A DNA stretch of 64,000 nt, taken from positions 62,001 through 126,000 of the forward strand of contig JAKPOU010000050.1 of NCBI GenBank assembly GCA_029547705.1, given 5' to 3'. Shown here in pieces: positions 34,888 to 43,212 of this stretch. Origin of the DNA: Bacteroidota bacterium (GTDB lineage: Bacteria > Bacteroidota > Bacteroidia > Bacteroidales > VadinHA17). The notes below the pieces were generated by a model. The model searched no databases. It saw only the letters and a list, made by a program, of their open reading frames with translations, and had not been told where the DNA came from. The position numbers and the translations under genes were made by a program. Within the stretch, counting starts at the first letter, position 1. Each line of letters starts with the position of its first letter.

Positions 34888-35910
34888 ATGAATGGATTTG
34901 AAAGAATAAAAGCTGCTCTTTCTGGAAAAGAAAGCGATAAAGTACCTGTGATGCTGCATAATTTCATGATGGCGGCAAGAGAGTATGGTGTTACCATGGA
35001 ACAATACCGCAACGATCCGCGGGTTATTGCTGATTGTTTCATTTCTGCAGTGGATAAATATCAGTATGATGGTATTGTTGTAGATATTGACACCGTCACT
35101 TTAGCGGGTGCGGTTGGCGTTCCGGTGGATTTTCCGGCGGATGATCCGGCAAGAACACATACCGGAAGTCTTGAAAAGCTGGAAGATGTCAGGCTTTTAA
35201 AACCTGCTGTGATAGAAAATTATAAATATGTCGGGATATGGCTGGAATCAGTTCGTATTCTGAAGGATTATTTTAAAAACGAAATATACATTCGCGGAAA
35301 CTGTGATCAGGCTCCTTTTTCTCTTGCAAGTATGATGCGTGGTACACAAAACTGGATGATTGATCTGATGACGGGTGATGAGGCTGATATTTTCTCGTTA
35401 TTGGAATATTGTACAGATGTGACCCTGCAATTTATAAAGTTAATGGCACAAACCGGCTGTGAAATGGTTTCCAACGGGGACAGTCCGGCTGGTCCCGAAA
35501 TGATATCAGCTGAGATGTATGTCAAATATGCTTTGCCCTATGAGAAAATGCTTGCTCAGGGAGCACACAAAGCCGGAACGGCATTCGGACTGCACATTTG
35601 CGGGAATACTGATCCGATACTGGAATACATGATAATGTCCGGAGCAGATGCGATTGAGCTTGACTACAAAACAGATATTTACAAGATATTCAAACACTTT
35701 CAGAACAGAACGACATTCATAGGCAATATTGATCCCAGCGGTATTCTGGCCTTGGGAACTGCCTCTGAAGTGCGGGAGAAAACGCTGGAACTACTGAATA
35801 TTTTCAGGGAATCGAATCGTTTTATTCTTAATTCCGGTTGTGCTATTCCTCCCGATACACCTTCCGAAAACCTGAAGGCAATGATTGAGACTGCCAGGAA
35901 TTTTAAATAA
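34888..35910 (+). CDS. UroD-superfamily zinc methyltransferase (MtaA/CmuA-like)
   Basis: A 340-residue protein of the uroporphyrinogen decarboxylase fold. The start at 34888 is chosen for its good ribosome site (AAGGAA 7 bases upstream) and because MNGFERIKAALSGKESDKVP is the family's opening; a start 33 bases earlier adds MPANHRDKENF and is less likely. A zinc triad of the corrinoid methyltransferase kind is present: H236 and C238 in LHICGNTDP and C318 in NSGCAIPPDTP. True uroporphyrinogen decarboxylases lack it. GNCDQAPFSL and GDSPAGPEMIS are family blocks. It may move methyl groups from a corrinoid protein, perhaps in O- or N-demethylation, but no corrinoid protein or activating gene lies nearby. 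Confidence 0.8.
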   Translation: MNGFERIKAALSGKESDKVPVMLHNFMMAAREYGVTMEQYRNDPRVIADCFISAVDKYQYDGIVVDIDTVTLAGAVGVPVDFPADDPARTHTGSLEKLEDVRLLKPAVIENYKYVGIWLESVRILKDYFKNEIYIRGNCDQAPFSLASMMRGTQNWMIDLMTGDEADIFSLLEYCTDVTLQFIKLMAQTGCEMVSNGDSPAGPEMISAEMYVKYALPYEKMLAQGAHKAGTAFGLHICGNTDPILEYMIMSGADAIELDYKTDIYKIFKHFQNRTTFIGNIDPSGILALGTASEVREKTLELLNIFRESNRFILNSGCAIPPDTPSENLKAMIETARNFK

Positions 35911-36321
35911 GAAAAGAGTTATGGACTATCCATAGGGTTATTTAAGGACTTTTACAGATTGGTCAATTAATAAGCATTCTTCCCAATTCATTTCATAGTT
36001 TCTGGTTTATTAATTCCTTTTTAGAAGCGGCGTTTACAGAATTTTCAGCATACTGTTTCGCAATTATCATTTTGAAAAAAACTAATCCTTCTTTCATGCT
36101 TTGAAGAAATATGGTTCTTTCTGGTGAAACAGTAAAATTGTTTTACAGAAACATCCAAGTAACTGAAGAGTTGCTTGTTATCAGGAAACAGATTTTAGAA
36201 AGAACCACGAGCATACAATGATTTTGATATCATAATAATATTCTTAAAAAAGAAGCCCGTATATAAAAAATAAGTATTTTGCATTATTAAGAAGAGAATA
36301 TCCGGTAATTTATTATTGTAA
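35911..36321. other. AT-rich intergenic stretch with an 11-bp spaced inverted repeat
   Basis: No convincing gene was found. TGGTTCTTTCT at 36112-36122 is repeated in inverse orientation as AGAAAGAACCA at 36197-36207, 74 bases apart. This could be a remnant of a small mobile element or a structured leader. The stretch marks the change from GC-richer genes on the left to the AT-rich sigma/SusCD block on the right, and must contain the sigma gene promoter. Confidence 0.45.
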
Positions 36322-36873
36322 ATGAGATACCACTCATTTGAGAATGAGGCTCAGTTAGTCAGGAATTTGGCAAGAGGTAACATTCTTGCTTTTAATACTT
36401 TGTTCAGGGAGTACAGTGGCAGATTATATCGTTTTGCATACGGATATTTCAGATCTGAAGAATTATCTGAAGAGCTGGTACAGGAAGTTTTTACTAGGGT
36501 CTGGGCAAACCACAGATCACTTAAATCTGAATACTCATTTAAATCATACCTTTTTACAATAGCATTTAATATAATTAAAAAGCATTTCAGACGAGAAGCA
36601 TATGTTTCTGAATATTTTAAAAAAAGAATAGCTGAAGAATTTGATTTGGAGACAACAAGAAAGATCAGCTACGATTCTCTATGCCAATATGTTTATGGAC
36701 TTGTAGATAAATTGCCTAAGCGTCGTAAAGAAATTTTTAGAAAAAGCAGATTTGAAGGTTTAAGCATAAAAGAGATTGCCAGGGAAATGAAAATCAGTCA
36801 TAAAACAGTTGAAAACCAGCTAACCGAAGCGTTAAAATTTATCAGGCACAATATAAATAAAGAAAGTTTTTAG
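36322..36873 (+). CDS. ECF RNA polymerase sigma factor (Bacteroidota FecI-like)
   Basis: A 183-residue extracytoplasmic-function sigma factor. Region 2 is visible at residues 25-90 (FNTLFREYSGRLYRFAYGYF, then EELVQEVFTRVWANH) and region 4 at 125-180 (YVYGLVDKLPKRRKEIFRKS, LSIKEIAREMKISHKTVENQ). Such factors are held by a FecR-type anti-sigma protein until a SusC-type transporter with an STN domain senses its glycan. Those partners follow at 38563 and 39751. The expected sigma-fecR gene pair is here separated by an IS3 element, so fecR can no longer be simply co-transcribed from the same promoter. Composition is AT-rich compared with genes to the left. Confidence 0.93.
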   Translation: MRYHSFENEAQLVRNLARGNILAFNTLFREYSGRLYRFAYGYFRSEELSEELVQEVFTRVWANHRSLKSEYSFKSYLFTIAFNIIKKHFRREAYVSEYFKKRIAEEFDLETTRKISYDSLCQYVYGLVDKLPKRRKEIFRKSRFEGLSIKEIAREMKISHKTVENQLTEALKFIRHNINKESF

Positions 36874-37045
36874 GTAATTTTATTTGTGGCTTTTTTTATC
36901 ATATAAAACTGTGGTTACGATATTCTTGTTTTAACCAGCTTCGCCATTGTCGAATTATTTTTATTATTCTGTATATTACTGATTATAATACTCCCCGAAA
37001 ATCGGACCACTGGTTAAGTTGAAAATATAAGGATTAATTTTACCA

Positions 37046-37336
37046 GTGATTATGAAAAAGACAAGAAGGAAATTTACGAGTTCATTTAAGGCCAAGGTGG
37101 CCATTGCAGCACTCAGGGAGCGGGAATCTCTAGCAGAACTATCAAAGCGCTATGACGTGCATCCGACCATGATCAGTAAATGGAAGATTGAGTTTTTGGA
37201 GAAATCCGAGACAGTATTTGATCGGAAGCCTGCCGAAGAATCCGGAGTTGATTCCGAGAAGCTGTATGCCAAGATCGGACAGTTGGAAATGGAGAACGAG
37301 TTTTTAAAAAAAAGCTTAAACAAGATCGTACGGTGA
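37046..37336 (+). CDS. IS3-family transposase OrfA
   Basis: A 96-residue DNA-binding part of the transposase with a helix-turn-helix (FKAKVAIAALRERESLAELSKRYDVHPTMISKW, residues 14-46) and a leucine-zipper-like end (KLYAKIGQLEMENEFLKKSL). Near its end a run of eight A (37306-37313) is a likely slippery site: a -1 shift there enters the orfB frame, which stays open from 37309 through 37333, so an OrfAB fusion can be made. orfA ends within a GTGA overlap with orfB. Confidence 0.88.
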   Translation: MIMKKTRRKFTSSFKAKVAIAALRERESLAELSKRYDVHPTMISKWKIEFLEKSETVFDRKPAEESGVDSEKLYAKIGQLEMENEFLKKSLNKIVR

Positions 37337-38160
37337 GTCAGCGTCTTAAACTTGTTGATAATCAGGATACGGTGAGTATACGGAAACAGTGTGAGCTGTT
37401 ATCGGTACATAAAAGCAGCTTGTACTATTCTCCCAAGGGAGAGAGTCAGGATAACCTGAAGATCATGCGTATCATGGACGAGCATTATCTGAGTCATCCC
37501 ACTGAAGGGGTTATTAATGTTCAGGATCTGCTCTTAGGTCTGGGCTTTTTGGTTAACCACAAGCGAGTCCGCCGACTTCTGAGGTTAATGGGCTTGATGG
37601 CGATTTATCCAAAGAAGAATCTGAGCAAACTGGGTTTGAAGAAGTATATTCAACCTTACCTGCTTAAAGGACTTGAGATCAAGCGTCCCAACCAGGTCTG
37701 GCAAATCGACATCAGTTATATTCCGATGAAGAATGGATTTTTGTATTTAACGGCCATTATAGACGTTTACAGCCGTTATATTGTTGGCTGGGGGATATCA
37801 AACACCCTTGATGCTGACGCTTCTCTATCCGTACTCAAACAGGCCATGGATGATCATGGTAAACCAGAGATTGTCAACTCAGATCAGGGAAGTCAGTTCA
37901 CGTGTGAGCAGTGGGGAGAATATCTTAAAGGAAGAGGCATCAGGATCAGCATGGATGGGAAGGGTCGTGCTGTGGATAATATTTTTGTAGAAAGATTCTT
38001 TCGCTCATTGAAATATGATTATGTGTACCTGCATCCTGCCAATGATGGGCTGGAGTTGTACCAAGGGGTAAAGGAGTACATCCAATATTACAACCATACC
38101 CGCCATCATCAGGGTATTGGTCGCCAGATCCCGGCAAACCTGTACAAGACCGTGGCATGA
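37333..38160 (+). CDS. IS3-family transposase OrfB (DDE catalytic part)
   Basis: A 275-residue integrase-fold catalytic part in the -1 frame relative to orfA. The DDE triad is visible: D in VWQIDISYIPM, D in IVNSDQGSQF and E in NIFVERFFRSLKYDYVYL, with the usual 35-residue spacing between the last two. YNHTRHHQGIGRQIPANLY is the conserved end. A GTG at 37333 could start separate OrfB translation, but production mainly as OrfAB by -1 frameshifting is typical of the family. No internal stop is seen, so the element may be active. Confidence 0.9.
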   Translation: MSQRLKLVDNQDTVSIRKQCELLSVHKSSLYYSPKGESQDNLKIMRIMDEHYLSHPTEGVINVQDLLLGLGFLVNHKRVRRLLRLMGLMAIYPKKNLSKLGLKKYIQPYLLKGLEIKRPNQVWQIDISYIPMKNGFLYLTAIIDVYSRYIVGWGISNTLDADASLSVLKQAMDDHGKPEIVNSDQGSQFTCEQWGEYLKGRGIRISMDGKGRAVDNIFVERFFRSLKYDYVYLHPANDGLELYQGVKEYIQYYNHTRHHQGIGRQIPANLYKTVA

Positions 38161-38562
38161 TATTAACAAAAAATGAAGATGTTAACAAAAGAAAAAAGTA
38201 ACCAAAAAAGAAAAGGCGTTAATAACCAGAATAACTCTTCGAGTTATTTCCGGTTATGTAACACTTGTTTACATCATCATCATAAGATTCAATTAAGAAT
38301 AGAAAAAAGTGGTCCTAAGAATGGGTAGTACTTTCGATTTCGGAACTTTTATTCAATAATGATCACTACTTATTTAATGGATTTCTTAGTTGAAAATATT
38401 TCTGATTGTAATAGGTGTATTTTTTGAGAAGAGGATATTACATATTAGAAAACGGGAATTATGGTTTTAATTTATAAGAATTCCAAGACAGAAAATTAAA
38501 AGAATAATGAACGGTTCTTGGTTTATTGGGGCTGTTTTTAATTTTAGAAAATTATACAATTC

Positions 38563-39618
38563 ATGCAAAATAATAGTCCGGATATTAATAAATTAACTAG
38601 TTTCTTAAACGGAGATTATTCGGGAAAAGATGCAGAGTATCTTAGAGAAATATTTTGTAATCTGCGCAAAGAAGAAGATTTGAAGCATGTTGTAAAGAAA
38701 CATTGGTATAAAATACTCAGGGAAAAACTCCCGAAAGAAAAAAATCTTGAACATATTCTGTACAAAATCCATTATGAATTAAATACTAAATCTGACAGCC
38801 GGAAAAACAAATTTATATTAAATAGCTTTTTCAATTGGAGTTCTCGAGTGGCTGCAATACTGTTTCTTCCCTTACTGGTTTATACAGGATTATATTTGTT
38901 TGCTGACAAAAAAAAGGAAGAACCGACCTGGATACAAATTACAGCTCCTTCTTGGACACGTGTGCAATTTAGTTTGCCGGATGGATCATCAGGATGGTTA
39001 AACAGCGGTTCGGGTGTTAAATATCATAGTGATTTTATCAGTAACAGAAAAATTATCCTGGAAGGCGAGGCAAACTTTAATGTCAAATCGGATTTGCGCA
39101 AACCATTTGAAGTCAGGACAGATGAAATAGTGGTTATTGCAACAGGAACGAAATTCAACATTTCATCATATCAAAATGAAAAAGATATTGAGGTGGTATT
39201 AGAGGAAGGGAGCGTTGAGGTAAAAAACCTGGGAATGACAAAATCTCGCATTATGAATCCCGATGAGTTGGTAGTTTATGATAGAGCTAACGGAGAATTA
39301 AGAAGTGAAAAAGTACAATCTGAAAAGTATTCTGCTTGGACTGAAGGTAAACTGATATTTAGGAATGACCCTATTGATGTTATTGCTCATCGCCTTGGAA
39401 GATGGTATAATGTAGATGTTGAGATTGAAGGTAATAATTTTTCAGATGCCAGATTGAGGGGGACCTTTGTTGATGAAAATCTGGAGGAAGTTCTTTATTT
39501 CATGAAAAAAGCGCTTCCAATAGACTACAAAATTATAGGTGGTGGAATTGATGATGAAGCTGAAATCTATAGCCGCAAGAAAATATTATTTATAACAAAG
39601 AACCGATATTACCCCTAA
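38563..39618 (+). CDS. FecR-type anti-sigma factor
   Basis: A 351-residue membrane-spanning regulator. The cytoplasmic N-terminal 85 residues bind the sigma factor, one helix follows near residue 95 (VAAILFLPLLVYTGLYLF), and the periplasmic part has the FecR domain (APSWTRVQFSLPDGSSGWLNSG, ILEGEANFNVKSDLRKPFEV, IATGTKFNISSY) and the DUF4974 C-terminal domain (IDVIAHRLGRWYNVDVEIEG, LRGTFVDENLEEVLYFMKKA). It should transmit the signal from the STN domain of SusC at 39751 to the sigma factor at 36322. The IS3 element upstream has separated it from the sigma promoter; its own transcription must start within 38331-38562 or in the IS. Confidence 0.93.
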   Translation: MQNNSPDINKLTSFLNGDYSGKDAEYLREIFCNLRKEEDLKHVVKKHWYKILREKLPKEKNLEHILYKIHYELNTKSDSRKNKFILNSFFNWSSRVAAILFLPLLVYTGLYLFADKKKEEPTWIQITAPSWTRVQFSLPDGSSGWLNSGSGVKYHSDFISNRKIILEGEANFNVKSDLRKPFEVRTDEIVVIATGTKFNISSYQNEKDIEVVLEEGSVEVKNLGMTKSRIMNPDELVVYDRANGELRSEKVQSEKYSAWTEGKLIFRNDPIDVIAHRLGRWYNVDVEIEGNNFSDARLRGTFVDENLEEVLYFMKKALPIDYKIIGGGIDDEAEIYSRKKILFITKNRYYP

Positions 39619-39644
39619 TCATTAATCTTAAATACCAAGTGCCT

Positions 39645-39704
39645 ATGAAAAAAACAAATAAAAAAACCAAGGCAGGTAAGTGCTGGAACCACCTTCCTGC
39701 CTAA
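39645..39704 (+). other. SusC leader: 19-codon ORF overlapping a hairpin
   Basis: Between fecR and susC a short frame reads MKKTNKKTKAGKCWNHLPA and stops. It overlaps an imperfect stem, GGCAGGTAAGTG (39671-39682) with CACCTTCCTGCC (39690-39701), 10 of 12 pairs, loop of 7. A leader peptide or translational control element of susC is possible; chance cannot be excluded because such short frames are common. Confidence 0.3.
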
Positions 39705-39750
39705 AATCAAGTTACTCTATGTTTATAAGCAACCTAAAACTTTTAAATTT

Positions 39751-42700
39751 ATGAAAAAAAATTATGATTTAAGGGTGTCGATGCACCCAAACATAAAGAA
39801 ACTGATCATGGAAATTAAAATTATGACCCTGATTGTATTAATGGGTGTAACTAACTTGTTTGCAAGTCCTACTTATTCACAGACTGCGAGAGTAACACTC
39901 AAAGCTGATAACAAAACACTTGAACAGGTGATAGATGAAATAGAACAACAGAGTGAGTTTTATTTTGTTTTCAATCAGAAACAGATAGATGTAAAAAGAG
40001 TTGTTAATATTAAAGCAAAAGAAAAATCAATTGAAGAAATATTACTAGAATTATTCAATGGAATAGATATTCAATTTGCTGTACTTGATAAAAAGATTTT
40101 ATTGACTAGATATCCCATTGATAAGGAGTTCGTTAATAATGTTCCAGTTACTCAAGAGAATCTGGTGACAGGCACGATAACAGATGCTACAACAGGTGAA
40201 CCTATGCCTGGTGTTAACATAGTAATTAAAGGAACCAATTTGGGTACCTTATCAGATTCAAATGGAAATTTCTCAATAACAGTCCCGGACGTGAATAAAG
40301 TTCTGATTTTTTCATTTATTGGATACAATCAGCAGGAAATATCACTCAATGGAAGAAAATCAGTTTCTGTTCAATTAATACAAAGCATTGAAACACTGGA
40401 AGAGGTTGTTGTAATAGGCTATGGTACCGCCAAAAAATCCGATCTAACTGGTTCTATAGCACAATTAAAGGCTGATGAAATTGGTAATTATACTCCTACT
40501 AATGTAAGTGATATGTTAAGAACAAGTATTCCTGGGCTTAATGCTAGTTATGCTGTTTCGGCCAAAGGTAATAGTGCTTTATTAATCAGAGGAGAAACTA
40601 CCTTAACAGCTGGTTCAAACCCATTAATTGTATTGGATGGTGTTATTTACAATGGGGATCTATCGGATATAAATCCTGATGACATTGATAAAATGGATAT
40701 AATGAAAGACGCAAGTTCTGCTGCAGTTTACGGATCAAGAGCTACCAATGGAGTTATTTCCATTACAACGAAAAAAGGATTTAGTGAAAAGCCAACTATA
40801 AATTTAACCAGTACTCTTGGTATTGCTACTCCTGGTCTAAGGCTTAAACCATATGACGCAGATGGATTTATTAAATGGAGATCGGATTGGTTTAAATCCG
40901 TCTTTAGCGCAACTGTAGCACAGAAGCCATGGAGTCCATTTGATGATCCACGACTAATTGATCAACAATATTTAAGTAATTGGTTAGCTTTTCATAGCAC
41001 AACACAACCTAATATGATTGATGCTTATCTAGCCGGGTTGAGACTAACTGGAATTGAGACAGAAAATTATAAAGCAGGAAATATAATAAATTGGGAAGAT
41101 GTTATCTTTCAAAACGGAATGAGACAAGATCATAATATTAGTTTGTCCGGAAAAAGGAATGATTTCACATATTATTGGTCATTGGGATATATGGAAAACC
41201 AAGCTCTTACAAAAGGAGAAGAGTTTTCGACAATTCGCTCAAGAGTTAATCTTGAAGGAGCGGCGGCAAAATTTATGAAAGTTGGCCTAAATGCTCAATT
41301 CTCTTATAGAAATGAAAGCTCTGTGCCTGCATCAAGTGGTGAATATCGTGGCTTGTCTCCCTTTGGTTCATATTATGCAAATGATGGTGTTTCCTTAAGA
41401 CTATATACAAATGATGATCTTCAGCAACATCCTTTGCTAACAATGACATTCAGGGAACGAGAACAGGAAAATTATACAATTTTTCCTAAAATTTACACAA
41501 TCATTGATCTGCCCTTTGGAATAAAATATACAATGAATTATACTACAAGGATGGAGTTTTTTCATTCTTATATACATAATTCATCAGATCATCCAACATG
41601 GGGATTATTTGGTGGTTCAGCCACAAGAAATAATACTATCACGAGAGAATGGCAAATCGATAATATTATCAACTGGGATAGAGTAATTGCCAAATTTCAT
41701 TTTTTTAATATAACCTTACTTGCAAACGCTGAACGAATGAGAATTGATTCCGACGGGTTGAGTAATCAAAGTTTCACACCTAACGACATACTGGGTTACC
41801 ATGAAATGTCGACTGGCAGTTTACCAACAATGAATAGTTATGACGAAGTTCAATCTGCAGATGCATTAATGGCACGTTTAAACTATAGTTATAAAAATAG
41901 ATATCTTTTGACTTTATCAGTTCGAAGGGATGGTTCTTCATTATTTGGATATTCAAATCCAAGAGCAACCTTTCCAGCTGCTGCATTAGGCTGGATTATT
42001 TCAGAAGAGAATTTTTTTAAATCGAACTTCATCGATTTGTTAAAATTAAGATTATCATGGGGTGTGAATGGTAATCGTGCAATTAAGAATTATGCTGCAA
42101 TGTCCAGAATTGCTACAGGAAAATCCTTAAATGCAGATCAAAGTGGAGTGGCAAGAACAATTCCAACCCTTGTCATTAATACAATGGAAAATAAGGATCT
42201 TAAATGGGAAGGAACAGAATCATTCAATTTCGGAATGGATTTCAGTGTGTTAAAAGGTAAATTGGCAGGTAGCGTGGATGCTTACGCCACTTCCACAACA
42301 GATGTTTTGGTAAACAGAGAACTCCCAACTATAACAGGATTTGATAGAGTATATGCTAATCTTGGAGAGGTTAGGAATGCAGGTTTTGAACTTTCTATGA
42401 ATAGCATAAATATAAATAAAAGAAATTTTGATTGGAGAACAAGTTTGATATTTTCGTTGAATAGAAATAAAATAATCTCTATATCTGGAGAAAAGATAGA
42501 TGTTTTTGATGAAGATGGGAATGTTATTGGACAAAAAGAGCCAGATGATATTACGAATAACTGGTTTATTGGGGAATCAAAAGATGTAATATGGGATTAT
42601 AAAATTCTTGGAACTTGGAAAGTAGGAGAAGAAGTTGAAGCTGCTAAATGGCAACAATTCCCAGGTGATTATAGACTTCAAGATGTTAATGGTGATGGTA

Positions 42701-43188
42701 TGTTAACAAATGATGACAAACAATTTCTTGGATACAAAACACCTAGATTTTCTTGGACAATGTCTAATAATTTCCACCTGTTCAAAAATATTGAGACTTC
42801 ATTTGTTCTCTATTCCTTATGGGGGCACAAGCAAGCAGTTGAAGCAGCAAAGCATGATGGGAAAACAAGAGACAGATATAATGACTGGGATATACCATAT
42901 TGGACTCCTGATAATCAGCTTGATGACTTTTGTCGACTTGCATCTTCTCCTTCGCAAGGTGTGTACTATGACCCTTGGTTTAATAAATCTTATATCAGGC
43001 TTGAAAATGTAGCCATTGCTTATCGTTTACCCATGAACATAATAAATAAAACCTTTATTAGAGATATAAAATTTTCGTTTAACATCAGAAATGCAGGAGT
43101 TTGGGCTCCCGGCTGGAAATTTGGAGATCCAGAACATGAAACACGTGCGCAACGGATTTTTTCTTTTGGGGTTAATATGTCGATATAA
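39751..43188 (+). CDS. SusC/RagA TonB-dependent outer-membrane transporter with STN signalling domain
   Basis: A 1145-residue outer-membrane glycan importer. After the signal peptide (ending near FASPTYSQ) comes an STN domain, residues 48-115 (VTLKADNKTLEQVIDEIEQQ), the part that contacts a FecR anti-sigma factor. A carboxypeptidase-D-like domain follows (VTGTITDATTGEPMPGVNIV), then the plug with the SusC signature VVVIGYGTAKKSDLTGSI and IMKDASSAAVYGSRATNGVI, then the 22-strand barrel ending in FSFGVNMSI. Length is within the family's range. susD follows after 24 bases. The STN domain and the upstream sigma/FecR pair together indicate substrate-induced autoregulation. The imported glycan cannot be told from sequence. 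Confidence 0.96.
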   Translation: MKKNYDLRVSMHPNIKKLIMEIKIMTLIVLMGVTNLFASPTYSQTARVTLKADNKTLEQVIDEIEQQSEFYFVFNQKQIDVKRVVNIKAKEKSIEEILLELFNGIDIQFAVLDKKILLTRYPIDKEFVNNVPVTQENLVTGTITDATTGEPMPGVNIVIKGTNLGTLSDSNGNFSITVPDVNKVLIFSFIGYNQQEISLNGRKSVSVQLIQSIETLEEVVVIGYGTAKKSDLTGSIAQLKADEIGNYTPTNVSDMLRTSIPGLNASYAVSAKGNSALLIRGETTLTAGSNPLIVLDGVIYNGDLSDINPDDIDKMDIMKDASSAAVYGSRATNGVISITTKKGFSEKPTINLTSTLGIATPGLRLKPYDADGFIKWRSDWFKSVFSATVAQKPWSPFDDPRLIDQQYLSNWLAFHSTTQPNMIDAYLAGLRLTGIETENYKAGNIINWEDVIFQNGMRQDHNISLSGKRNDFTYYWSLGYMENQALTKGEEFSTIRSRVNLEGAAAKFMKVGLNAQFSYRNESSVPASSGEYRGLSPFGSYYANDGVSLRLYTNDDLQQHPLLTMTFREREQENYTIFPKIYTIIDLPFGIKYTMNYTTRMEFFHSYIHNSSDHPTWGLFGGSATRNNTITREWQIDNIINWDRVIAKFHFFNITLLANAERMRIDSDGLSNQSFTPNDILGYHEMSTGSLPTMNSYDEVQSADALMARLNYSYKNRYLLTLSVRRDGSSLFGYSNPRATFPAAALGWIISEENFFKSNFIDLLKLRLSWGVNGNRAIKNYAAMSRIATGKSLNADQSGVARTIPTLVINTMENKDLKWEGTESFNFGMDFSVLKGKLAGSVDAYATSTTDVLVNRELPTITGFDRVYANLGEVRNAGFELSMNSININKRNFDWRTSLIFSLNRNKIISISGEKIDVFDEDGNVIGQKEPDDITNNWFIGESKDVIWDYKILGTWKVGEEVEAAKWQQFPGDYRLQDVNGDGMLTNDDKQFLGYKTPRFSWTMSNNFHLFKNIETSFVLYSLWGHKQAVEAAKHDGKTRDRYNDWDIPYWTPDNQLDDFCRLASSPSQGVYYDPWFNKSYIRLENVAIAYRLPMNIINKTFIRDIKFSFNIRNAGVWAPGWKFGDPEHETRAQRIFSFGVNMSI

Positions 43189-43212
43189 TGGTTAATTGTA
43201 ATAATTAAATTT

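Larger units (their letters stand above)
36989..38330 (+). mobile_element. IS3-family insertion sequence between sigma and fecR
   Basis: About 1.34 kb. The ends are imperfect inverted repeats: left TACTCCCC followed at 37004-37011 by GGACCACT, and right (38308-38330), read inward, TACTACCC followed by GGACCACT. The element contains orfA and orfB with the normal frameshift arrangement, both apparently intact. No target-site duplication was found next to these ends (left flank ATTATAA, right flank CTTTCGA), so either the true ends differ slightly or the flanks have changed. It separates the sigma and fecR genes without damaging either. Confidence 0.82.
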
